Part shown: piece by piece, positions 1 to 6,270 of the stretch
Layout of the letters: each line of letters begins with the position of its first letter
How positions within the stretch are numbered: the stretch's first letter is position 1
Source: an uncultured Bacteroidales bacterium
Lineage (GTDB): Bacteria > Bacteroidota > Bacteroidia > Bacteroidales > UBA932
DNA length: 10,220 nt
Assembly: GCA_945983015.1 (NCBI GenBank)
Contig: CAMFSN010000055.1
Span: 1 to 10,220 of the forward strand
Direction of reading: 5' to 3'
Made by a program: the position numbers and the translations under genes
The notes under the pieces: model-generated
Told to the model about the DNA's origin: nothing
Databases searched by the model: none
What the model saw: the letters and a program-made list of their open reading frames with translations, nothing else

Positions 1-2
1 TG

Positions 3-905
3 CCACTAATCATCGAAAAGGTGTACAAGGGAGTAGTGCTTCCTAAGGTTAAGAAGAGCCGCACCCTGTCTTGGATGAACAAGCATATGAACAGGACCTT
101 CAGCCGTATGGCTGGAAAAGAGATATTGCGCTACTTCGGAGGCAGGCTAAGGTTCTTCGGAATCGGAGGTGCCCCGCTTGACATCACGGTGGAGAACTTC
201 CTTCACAAGGCCAAGTTTCCTTACTATATAGGCTACGGACTGACTGAAACTGCTCCACTTCTGGCCGGCTGCGCATACAATAACACCATTCCTGGCGGAA
301 TCGGGCACTCCTTCACTAATATGCAACTCCGACTCCTGGATGTAAATCCTAACACAGGCGAAGGAGAAATCATAGCCAAAGGTCCAAGCGTAATGCTTGG
401 CTACTACAAGGATCCGGAGAGAACCAAGGCTGCCTTCACCGAGGATGGTTGGTTCAGAACCAACGACTTAGCCACACTTGACGAAAAAGGCCGTTTCAGA
501 ATCAAAGGACGCCTTAACAATATGATCCTCGGCCCTTCAGGAGAGAACATCTATCCTGAAGAAATAGAGAAGGTGATCAAAGATCAGGAAGGCATAGCCG
601 AAGCCATAGTAATCCAGAGGAACAAGACCCTGATAGCCCTCATAGAACTCAGCGACGGAGTAGTAAACGACCTTAACAACTTTAAGAATAAAATTCTTAA
701 CATAGTTAACTCCAAGGTATCCTCCAGTTCGAAAATCAGTGAGGTACAGATTATGAAAGAGCCTTTCATCAAAACTGCCACCCAGAAGATTCGTCGTTTC
801 CTCTACAAGGATACGGCCCCTACTCTGGAAGACAAGAATCACGATGAGGCAGCTCTGAAAGCAGCCGATAAAAAAGCCTCGGAAGATGAAAGCAGAAAAG
901 ACTAA
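3..905 (+). CDS. Long-chain acyl-CoA synthetase (AMP-forming), C-terminal part, 5' end outside window
   Basis: Adenylate-forming enzyme that activates a fatty acid with ATP to an acyl-AMP and then an acyl-CoA thioester. The open frame runs to the left edge with no stop, so the GTG at 21 is not the start; about 300 residues are present, roughly the C-terminal half of a 550-600 residue family member. Visible family motifs are the GYGLTE block (bases 231-248), the GWFRTND block with its Asp (around 447-467), the IKGR hinge (501-512), GENIYPEEIE (540-569) and the C-terminal KTATQKIRR segment. The AAG at 786-788 in that segment would encode the catalytic lysine. The last 20 nt overlap the ybaK-like gene, so the two are probably co-transcribed. 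The family is clear; the exact chain-length specificity is not readable. A Lys/Asp/Glu-rich tail follows the catalytic core. Confidence 0.93.
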   Translation, partial: PLIIEKVYKGVVLPKVKKSRTLSWMNKHMNRTFSRMAGKEILRYFGGRLRFFGIGGAPLDITVENFLHKAKFPYYIGYGLTETAPLLAGCAYNNTIPGGIGHSFTNMQLRLLDVNPNTGEGEIIAKGPSVMLGYYKDPERTKAAFTEDGWFRTNDLATLDEKGRFRIKGRLNNMILGPSGENIYPEEIEKVIKDQEGIAEAIVIQRNKTLIALIELSDGVVNDLNNFKNKILNIVNSKVSSSSKISEVQIMKEPFIKTATQKIRRFLYKDTAPTLEDKNHDEAALKAADKKASEDESRKD

Positions 906-1356
906 TGCAGCAAGACTACTGGATGCAGCAGGGGTCAGTTACAGTCTGATCCCCTACGCATACAGTGAAGAGGATCTAAGTGCCGAGCACGTGGCGGCAG
1001 AACTTAAGGAACCCATAGAACAGGTATTCAAAACCCTGGTACTCAGAGGTGACAAGAACGGAGAATTCGTATGTGTCATCCCTGGCGATATGGAAGTGGA
1101 CCTGAAAGTGGCTGCCAGAATCTCCGGAAATAAAAACTGTGAGATGCTGAAGATGAAGGAACTCCTACCCACCACGGGCTACATCAGAGGAGGCTGCTGC
1201 CCCATAGCTATGAAAAAAGCATTTCCCACATTCATTCACGAGTCAGCTCTGCTCTATGACTACATCTACATTAGCGCAGGAAAAAGAGGTCTGCAGATAA
1301 AAATCAATCCACAAGACCTCATTGACTTCGTTCAGATGGGAATCTATCCCTTATAA
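886..1356 (+). CDS. ybaK: YbaK/EbsC-type Cys-tRNA(Pro) deacylase
   Basis: A 156-residue single-domain YbaK/ProX-family protein. The family hydrolyses Cys-tRNA(Pro) mischarged by prolyl-tRNA synthetase, acting in trans in the cytosol. Seen in sequence: VFKTLVLRG with the conserved lysine at residue 49, the VIPGDMEVDLK strand, a glycine-rich active-site loop at residues 102-110, and the family ending ISAGKRGLQIKINPQDL. The length fits the family (about 155-160). The ATG at 886 lies inside the 3' end of the acyl-CoA synthetase gene (20-nt overlap), which suggests translational coupling. The loop reads GGCCPIAMKK, whereas many relatives have a Ser and a second Gly (GGCSPIGMKK); this difference is recalled, not aligned. 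The gene converges on the rlmI-like gene 85 bp away. Confidence 0.92.
   Translation: MKAEKTNAARLLDAAGVSYSLIPYAYSEEDLSAEHVAAELKEPIEQVFKTLVLRGDKNGEFVCVIPGDMEVDLKVAARISGNKNCEMLKMKELLPTTGYIRGGCCPIAMKKAFPTFIHESALLYDYIYISAGKRGLQIKINPQDLIDFVQMGIYPL
1281..1320 (-). terminator. Candidate intrinsic terminator of the minus-strand operon, inside ybaK 3' end
   Basis: On the minus strand, GAGGTCT (1320-1314) pairs perfectly with AGACCTC (1292-1286), a 7-bp stem. It is followed at once by five T (1285-1281). It lies about 122 nt past the stop of the rlmI-like gene and inside the opposing ybaK coding sequence. The 21-nt loop is long, although a 3-bp inner pairing (GAT/ATC) is possible, so efficiency is uncertain. 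Confidence 0.4.
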
Positions 1357-1441
1357 GTCTAGCCGAGCATGACCGAGGATAAGATGGCAGATCGAGTCGG
1401 CCATGAAGAGGAGCCGGGGAGAACAAAGGCAGGACGATCAA

Positions 1442-2629
1442 CTACTCCACGTAGAGCATCAGGCCCTTCAGGTACTCGCCTTCAGGGTGGAAGATATTCA
1501 CTGCGTGATCTGCCGGCTGATTAAGCCTGTCCACGATGCGGACTCTTCTTCCCACCTGAGCGGCCGCACTGAACACTGCCAGGGCAAAAGCCTCTTTGTC
1601 AACTACTTGTGAACAAGAAAAAGTGAAGATAATACCTCCTGGAGCCACCTTGGCTATGGCCGCAGCGTTAAGCCTCTGGTAAGCCCTCAAGGCATTCTTC
1701 AAGGCCCCGCGATGCTTGGCAAAGGCAGGCGGGTCCACTATAATCATATCAAATTTGTCTTGGGGCACCTTCGACAAAAACTCTATGGCGTCACAGGTAT
1801 GAGAGATGTGATTAGTGAAAGCATTGAGTTCCACATTTCTATCTACCAAGGCCATAGCTCTCGCCGAAGAATCCACTGACTCCACACTATCAGCTCCACC
1901 CTTCAAGGCATAGATAGAAAAGCCACCGGTATAACAAAAGAGATTCAGCACCCTGCGACCTGCCGCGTATCTTCCCACCAGAGCCCTGTTTTCCCTTTGA
2001 TCCAGGAAAAAGCCAGTCTTTTGACCCTCATTCCAATTCACCCAGAACTTGTTCCCATTTTCGAGCACCACTGCCTCGTCAGAGTCAAAACCTTCTGACT
2101 TATAGACATATCCATCCACCAGTTCGAGCCCTGCCTTAAAAGGAGCCGTTCCGGAGCTCTTATCATATACCGCCTTCAGCCTATCCCCGTAGACCTTCTG
2201 CAAAGCTGCGCAAATCTGTCTTTTACTGCGGAACATCCCCACACTATGAGCCTGCAGCACGCACACTCCGTCATAGTAATCGATAATGAGCCCTGGCAGC
2301 ATATCCCCCTCGCCGTGCACCAGCCTGTAACAGTTCGTCTTATCATTGTAGGCCAATCCCATCTTCTCCCTGAGCTCATAAGCGGAGCGAATAGACTGCT
2401 CCCAAAAGCCCTCTCCCAAACTCTCTTCCCCAAAGGCGAGGATGCGGACGGCGATCGAGCCTATCTGGTAGTGACCACAGCCCAGCAAGTCGCCTTCCGC
2501 CGACCAGACCGATACCAGATCCCCTTCTGCGGGACTGCCTAGCACCTGAGCTATAGCTCCTGAAAACACCCAGGGATGAAATCTCAGCAAAGAATCTCCC
2601 CTACCCTTCTTTAGTATTAGTTTGCTCAT
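1442..2629 (-). CDS. rlmI: RlmI-like class I SAM-dependent 23S rRNA cytosine methyltransferase
   Basis: A 395-residue protein with the layout of the RlmI/YccW family, which makes 5-methylcytosine in 23S rRNA (C1962 in E. coli). The N-terminal PUA domain covers about residues 1-75 (KKGRGDSLLRFHPWVFSGAI). A linker domain carries the hallmark GQKTGFFLDQRENR at 202-215. The Rossmann methyltransferase domain has motif I VLNLFCYTGGFS (227-238), acidic motif II ending VESVD (249-253), the DPPAF motif (299-303) and FTFSCSQ (335-341), whose Cys339 is the likely catalytic nucleophile. The ATG at 2629 starts 29 nt inside the preceding exonuclease gene, so it is the last gene of the minus-strand operon and probably translationally coupled. 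Rejecting the overlap would cut into the PUA start, so this start is well supported. The precise target base is inferred from the family. Confidence 0.93.
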   Translation of the reverse strand: MSKLILKKGRGDSLLRFHPWVFSGAIAQVLGSPAEGDLVSVWSAEGDLLGCGHYQIGSIAVRILAFGEESLGEGFWEQSIRSAYELREKMGLAYNDKTNCYRLVHGEGDMLPGLIIDYYDGVCVLQAHSVGMFRSKRQICAALQKVYGDRLKAVYDKSSGTAPFKAGLELVDGYVYKSEGFDSDEAVVLENGNKFWVNWNEGQKTGFFLDQRENRALVGRYAAGRRVLNLFCYTGGFSIYALKGGADSVESVDSSARAMALVDRNVELNAFTNHISHTCDAIEFLSKVPQDKFDMIIVDPPAFAKHRGALKNALRAYQRLNAAAIAKVAPGGIIFTFSCSQVVDKEAFALAVFSAAAQVGRRVRIVDRLNQPADHAVNIFHPEGEYLKGLMLYVE

Positions 2630-3236
2630 CGAATATCAATGGATTTTTAGGACTGTTTAACAACTTGTAATACATCTCTCTACAAACCCAGGCATCGGTA
2701 GCGGCGTAGAGCCTCTGGGCAGAAGAAAGGCTATCTGCCTCCCAATTCGAAAGCTGCTGAGTCTTAGATATTCTGAAACCCAGAATAAGGGCGCTCATCT
2801 TCTTCACGCTTTTATCCTTGATTCCCCACTCCCAAACTATCCTCTGCAGATCCACGAAAGAGGCAGCCTTGAAAGGAGCCAGACTCTGAAGGGCTCTGAT
2901 ATCATCCTTGACCGCAGCTCCTACCTTCAATATCCTGGGATTGGCCAATATATTTCTCAAACCCTTCCTCAAGCCGAGACTGTTAAGTCTGAAAAGAAAA
3001 GCCTTGTCCTCTCCGGAAAGCTGAAGCAAGGCCACGTCGTGGTGATAGTGATGAGCCTCGAAAGAAGGTCTGGTCTCCGTATCGAAACCTATGACCTTCT
3101 GTGTCATAAGATAGGCTATCGCAGCCGTATAACGGAAATTGAATTTGTCTATTACTTCTATGGTGCCAGGAAAAGACTTCAAAGGCATCTTCTCCAATTC
3201 TTCTGCTCCTATACTACTCTGAAAGAATTCCGACAT
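2601..3236 (-). CDS. DEDDy-type 3'-5' exonuclease (RNase D/WRN-like domain)
   Basis: A 211-residue protein that is essentially a single DEDD exonuclease domain. Seen: the first metal motif IGFDTETRP with Asp52 and Glu54, the second motif VGAAVKDDI with Asp111 or Asp112, and the third motif YAATD, in which Tyr177 and Asp181 define the DEDDy subclass. No HRDC domain follows, so this is not a full-length RNase D; short stand-alone versions are common in Bacteroidota. I chose the ATG at 3236; a TTG at 3245 in frame would add MIQ only. Either start overlaps the end of the upstream lipoprotein gene (23-32 nt), and its own 3' end overlaps the rlmI-like start by 29 nt. The pairing with an rRNA methyltransferase suggests an RNA-related role, but DNA or RNA specificity cannot be read. 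Confidence 0.9.
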   Translation of the reverse strand: MSEFFQSSIGAEELEKMPLKSFPGTIEVIDKFNFRYTAAIAYLMTQKVIGFDTETRPSFEAHHYHHDVALLQLSGEDKAFLFRLNSLGLRKGLRNILANPRILKVGAAVKDDIRALQSLAPFKAASFVDLQRIVWEWGIKDKSVKKMSALILGFRISKTQQLSNWEADSLSSAQRLYAATDAWVCREMYYKLLNSPKNPLIFDEQTNTKEG

Positions 3237-3777
3237 TTGAATCAATTATCACAAAATTACCATCCTCATCGCTCATAGCCACGTAAGACTTAAGTTGAGG
3301 GTATGCTATCCTATGGGTAAATGCATTTCTAAACCTGAGAATCCTAAAACATTCCTCTCCCAAAGCCTGACAAGAGGAAGAAAGGGTATCCGAAGGCATA
3401 AGAAAATACTTTGCCCGAGCTTTTGACACCGGCCTGAGATCCACTCCCACAGGAATGTAGGCCAATGTATCCTGACACACTTTCTTTATCAGATTCAGCG
3501 AATCCACAGTCTCTCCAGGCATCAGCAAAACCCTGTCTATCACTTCTCCCGCAAAATCCGGCAATCCATCCGGTTCCGGCTTTCCACTGACGTTGTCAAA
3601 ACTGTCACAGGTCAGCAGGTAGCCGCTCAAGGCATCCACCTCCCTGGCTCCACCGAAAACCACGATAGAACCCTCTCTCGAGGAGGTCTCGGAAGAAGGG
3701 GAAGATGAAGACAAATCCCTACACGCCGCAAGCAGAATTGGCAGAATCAGAAATGATATGAGTACAAGTCTTTTCAT
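3214..3777 (-). CDS. Uncharacterised lipoprotein (187 aa)
   Basis: I do not recognise this family. The N-terminus is a lipoprotein signal peptide (MKRLVLISFLILPILLAAC) with a clear lipobox LAAC and the lipidated residue Cys19. It is followed by a Ser/Glu-rich tether at 20-36 and then a folded region beginning IVVFGGAREVDALSG, which looks like the first strand and glycine turn of an alpha/beta fold. A segment VGVDLRPVSKARAKYFL and several Cys residues (66, 106, 140, 147) follow; some might form disulfides. Its ATG overlaps the pssA stop as TAATG, and its 3' end overlaps the exonuclease start, so it is locked inside the operon. The predicted location is the periplasmic face of a membrane. No Asp/Glu-rich surface-export signal of the Bacteroides type is obvious after the Cys. 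Function unknown. Confidence 0.82.
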   Translation of the reverse strand: MKRLVLISFLILPILLAACRDLSSSSPSSETSSREGSIVVFGGAREVDALSGYLLTCDSFDNVSGKPEPDGLPDFAGEVIDRVLLMPGETVDSLNLIKKVCQDTLAYIPVGVDLRPVSKARAKYFLMPSDTLSSSCQALGEECFRILRFRNAFTHRIAYPQLKSYVAMSDEDGNFVIIDSNVGILSE

Positions 3778-4502
3778 TAGCGGCGCAAAGGTAATAAAAA
3801 AATGATGTTTTTAATAATGTACAGAAGACAGGAGAGGATAACTATCAAAGCCCAATTGGTCCTCAGTAGCAGAACCCCCAGAGCTATCACCACTATGTCC
3901 AAAACGAACATCAATCTCTTCAAATTCAAACTCTTAGGCTGATCCTTGGAGAATTTGAAAGAGAACATTGGCATTTCGCAAAGCATAAGGATGCAGAGCA
4001 GAAGGCTAAGAGAAGGCAGGAAGAGGGAATTGGCACATAAGGCTCCCAAAAGGGAGTTCGGCTCGAACTCCACATAATAGCAAAGGGATGCGCAGAGCAG
4101 TGCAGCCACCGGACTGGCAAGGCCCAAAAAGCTCTCGTGCTGCCTTTCGTCCACATTGAACTTGGCCAATCTCAATGCCACCCCGATGCTCAGCAGCAAC
4201 GGAAGGAAGGCCCAGAAATTCTCGGCTCCCCAAGCGAAGACCTTCATATTATTATACATCATAACTGAAGGGAGCACTCCGAAACTCACCACGTCACACA
4301 GACTGTCAAGTTCCTTTCCCATAGGGGAATAAGCCTTCAATAAACGGGCAGCGAAGCCATCGCAGAAATCAAAGACGGCGGCTGCAAGCATACAGTAGAA
4401 AGCCCAGTGAGGATGAGGGCCAAAAGAAAACACCACACCCGTGATGCCGCAGGCAAGATTAAGTGTGGTGATAAAATCAGGAATATATTTCTTCAAAGAC
4501 AT
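3777..4502 (-). CDS. pssA: CDP-diacylglycerol-serine O-phosphatidyltransferase (PssA)
   Basis: An integral membrane enzyme that joins CDP-diacylglycerol and L-serine to form phosphatidylserine, the precursor of phosphatidylethanolamine. The 241-residue protein has the full class I CDP-alcohol phosphotransferase signature: Asp45, Asp48-Gly49, Ala52-Arg53, Gly62, Asp66 and Asp70 (DxxDGxxARx8GxxxDxxxD). The early LNLACGITGVVF helix and several further hydrophobic segments fit a polytopic bacterial Pss. The start ATG overlaps the stop of the C1 peptidase (TAATG), and its stop overlaps the next gene the same way. No phosphatidylserine decarboxylase gene is present here, although psd is often beside pssA in related bacteria, so that step must be encoded elsewhere. 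Confidence in family and activity is high. Confidence 0.95.
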   Translation of the reverse strand: MSLKKYIPDFITTLNLACGITGVVFSFGPHPHWAFYCMLAAAVFDFCDGFAARLLKAYSPMGKELDSLCDVVSFGVLPSVMMYNNMKVFAWGAENFWAFLPLLLSIGVALRLAKFNVDERQHESFLGLASPVAALLCASLCYYVEFEPNSLLGALCANSLFLPSLSLLLCILMLCEMPMFSFKFSKDQPKSLNLKRLMFVLDIVVIALGVLLLRTNWALIVILSCLLYIIKNIIFLLPLRR

Positions 4503-5731
4503 TACCTGAGAACATTAGGATGCTGCTCGACAAATTCTTTCGGAAGGGCACTCTTATGAATGCAGATATCCAGGGACTGCCCCTTAACGAAAGCCTCGGA
4601 GGCATACCAGATGCCTTTATATTTGCCGGCATCTCCCCAGGAGTTCTTAACCATATAATACTTGCCACCCCACTGGTCAGTGGCGATTCCGTAGATCTGC
4701 ATACCGTGGTCGTCGGTAATGGTCTTGTTCATAAAACCTTCCTGACGGCTCTCCTGCGTAGGCTGCTGCTCGACGATAGGGTTTGTCTTAGAGTTTGCCT
4801 TCTTCGAGGCATTTTTCTTAGAGGTCTTGTCCTCTGACTTTCCTACCCAACGCTCCTGATCTGAGCCACTGGTGTTAGTAGCCTTAACATCCACCAGGAT
4901 AGCCAGTCCGTCGCGGGTAAAGCCAGGCTCGCTCACGTCACTTCCCCAGGCGATGGTGTAGCCATTTTCGAGGGCATAGTCGAGAATGCTCATAAACTCG
5001 TCGATAGGGACATTGTAGAACTGATCCCAACGCCAGTTGTCAGCCACTTCGAATGGGAAGTAGGTATAGAAAGGATGATGGGTAAAAGAGGTGAGAGTTA
5101 CATAATCGTCAGGATTAAAGTTCAATGCATCCCTATAGCTCTCAGGAGTATATTCGATGCCATCTACCACAAAGCTCTGAGGATATTCTCCGAGGTATTC
5201 GTCCAGAATAGCCTGATAGCCTCTCTTCCAGGCAGTAGTAAGGGTCTTGTTAGGATTTTTTACCACAGCCTCCACGTAAGCCCTGAGCACTGCGTCGAGT
5301 TCTCCCTGTACAGGAAGTTCGCTTCCATAGTTCATACCTGTCATAGCCTCCTGAGGAACCAGACCATAGAGACGGATTACGTCCAGCACGTCCTCGCCCT
5401 GAGAACCGGCGGAGAAAGTAAGGTTACCGTCGAGCATAACGAACTTGTCGGCCCTGTCGGAATAGGAGTGACTCACCACGAAAAATTCTGAGAAATCAGG
5501 ATAGAGAGCAGGGTCTGTGATGTTATTGATGCGGATGACCTCACTCTCCACAAATCCTATTGTGGAATATGCCCAGCAGGTTCCGCTTCTGTGCTGGTTC
5601 TTTACTGTAGTAATAGGATTTTCTTTAATTGTAGTGAACTTATATTCAGGGAATTCAATGTTTGCTTTCTGAGCCTGTGCACTTAGGCCAAACGCGAGGA
5701 TAGTTGCTAGTAATACTACTGTTTTCTTCAT
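4502..5731 (-). CDS. Exported C1 family cysteine peptidase (bleomycin hydrolase/PepC-like)
   Basis: A papain-fold peptidase of the C1B (bleomycin hydrolase, aminopeptidase C) type, 409 residues. Catalytic elements seen: oxyanion Gln46 in VKNQHRSGTCWAYS, nucleophile Cys52, His342 in DDHGMQIYGIA and Asn363 in VKNSWGD. Unlike cytosolic PepC, it starts with a Sec signal peptide (MKKTVVLLATILAFGLSAQA, cleavage near Ala20), so it should act in the periplasm or outside. The ATG at 5731 was chosen because it places the signal peptide at the N-terminus; an upstream in-frame start at 5767 would add 12 polar residues and lie over the promoter. An unusual Lys/Ser/Asn-rich stretch at about 297-316 sits before the His. 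It heads the five-gene minus-strand operon and overlaps pssA by TAATG. Whether it is an aminopeptidase or endopeptidase is not readable. Confidence 0.92.
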   Translation of the reverse strand: MKKTVVLLATILAFGLSAQAQKANIEFPEYKFTTIKENPITTVKNQHRSGTCWAYSTIGFVESEVIRINNITDPALYPDFSEFFVVSHSYSDRADKFVMLDGNLTFSAGSQGEDVLDVIRLYGLVPQEAMTGMNYGSELPVQGELDAVLRAYVEAVVKNPNKTLTTAWKRGYQAILDEYLGEYPQSFVVDGIEYTPESYRDALNFNPDDYVTLTSFTHHPFYTYFPFEVADNWRWDQFYNVPIDEFMSILDYALENGYTIAWGSDVSEPGFTRDGLAILVDVKATNTSGSDQERWVGKSEDKTSKKNASKKANSKTNPIVEQQPTQESRQEGFMNKTITDDHGMQIYGIATDQWGGKYYMVKNSWGDAGKYKGIWYASEAFVKGQSLDICIHKSALPKEFVEQHPNVLR

Positions 5732-5764
5732 AATACAATTCTTCTTATTTCGTCTAGTAAACCC

Positions 5765-5772
5765 CAAATTTA
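5765..5772 (-). promoter_or_regulatory. -7 promoter element for the C1 peptidase-pssA-rlmI operon
   Basis: On the minus strand these bases read TAAATTTG, an exact match to the Bacteroidota -7 consensus TAnnTTTG. Transcription would start near 5758, giving a leader of about 27 nt before the ATG at 5731. No good TTTG -33 element is seen 19-21 bp upstream, so the call rests on the -7 box and its position. Confidence 0.5.
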
Positions 5773-5785
5773 CGAAAAAAATTCA

Positions 5786-5793
5786 TAATTTTG
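5786..5793 (+). promoter_or_regulatory. -7 promoter element for the lipoprotein-C10 protease operon
   Basis: The plus strand reads TAATTTTG, an exact match to TAnnTTTG. It predicts a start near 5800 and a very short leader of about 15 nt before the ATG at 5815. The expected -33 position has only C-rich sequence, so promoter strength may be low or depend on an activator. It is 13 bp from the divergent -7 box. Confidence 0.45.
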
Positions 5794-5814
5794 GAAGATA
5801 ATTCAACTAAAACA

Positions 5815-6261
5815 ATGAATAAGATACAACTAACTCTACTATTTTCCACTTGTATTCTGCTCGCTGCCTGCGAGTTGAATCCAAGTATTAATGAGCCCAA
5901 AGGCGACGAAAGCTCCATTGCTTTCACCGACAAGACTGAAGTGGGGATCTACAAACTGAAGGGAGAGGCGGCTGAAGATGTCTTCCTTTTCGACACCCTT
6001 AACTCGCAATTCCTTACTTCCGGCAGCACTCTGAAGGCTTTTTACAAGGTGCTGGATTTTCCTAAGGGACTTTATTTCTCTCTGGAACTGAGCTCTGCCA
6101 GCCTTAGTGCCGGCGAGACCCTGAGCGCCACCCTGGAGACCTGGGGCTTGAACGGAATCTGTGCCGACGGAAGCATCTCCCTGAGCGTAGCCCAAGTAAA
6201 AGACGGACTCTATTACCTTGTGGACGAGGCCAATTCCTATGCTTACATCATTACGAAATAG
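5815..6261 (+). CDS. Small lipoprotein upstream of C10 protease; candidate inhibitor or partner
   Basis: A 148-residue protein of a family I do not recognise. The signal peptide MNKIQLTLLFSTCILLAAC has lipobox LAAC with Cys19, then a polar tether (20-34). The mature part, about 110 residues, is rich in alternating hydrophobic/polar stretches and predicted beta strands (VGIYKLKG, DVFLFDT, GLYFSLELS, GLYYLVDEANSYAYIITK), consistent with a small beta barrel or sandwich. The start at ATG 5815 puts the signal peptide at the N-terminus; a TTG at 5791 would overlap the promoter box. It ends 9 nt before the C10 protease gene, so the two are co-transcribed. Genes beside C10 proteases in Streptococcus (spi) and Bacteroides fragilis encode inhibitors, so inhibitor is a reasonable guess by position. 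I see no propeptide-like sequence that would prove it. Confidence 0.8.
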   Translation: MNKIQLTLLFSTCILLAACELNPSINEPKGDESSIAFTDKTEVGIYKLKGEAAEDVFLFDTLNSQFLTSGSTLKAFYKVLDFPKGLYFSLELSSASLSAGETLSATLETWGLNGICADGSISLSVAQVKDGLYYLVDEANSYAYIITK

Positions 6262-6270
6262 TTCATCGAA

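Noticed and set aside
537..842. Minus-strand open frame of about 100 codons under the acyl-CoA synthetase gene
   Set aside because: The plus-strand frame carries unambiguous adenylate-forming motifs across this stretch, and the antisense product resembles nothing known.
1465..1488. Direct repeat CCTTCAGG in two copies 17 bp apart
   Set aside because: It falls in codons for the conserved C-terminus of the RlmI-like protein (GEYLKG region), is too short to be meaningful and is not an inverted repeat.
1403..1612. Plus-strand open frame of 69 codons beginning in the convergent gap
   Set aside because: Most of it is antisense to the conserved end of the RlmI-like gene, and there is no promoter or motif. 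The gap 1357-1441 itself shows no gene or convincing hairpin.
5732..5767. Longer N-terminus for the C1 peptidase from an upstream start at 5767
   Set aside because: It would put 12 polar/basic residues before the signal peptide and place the start codon within the -7 promoter box; ATG 5731 is better.
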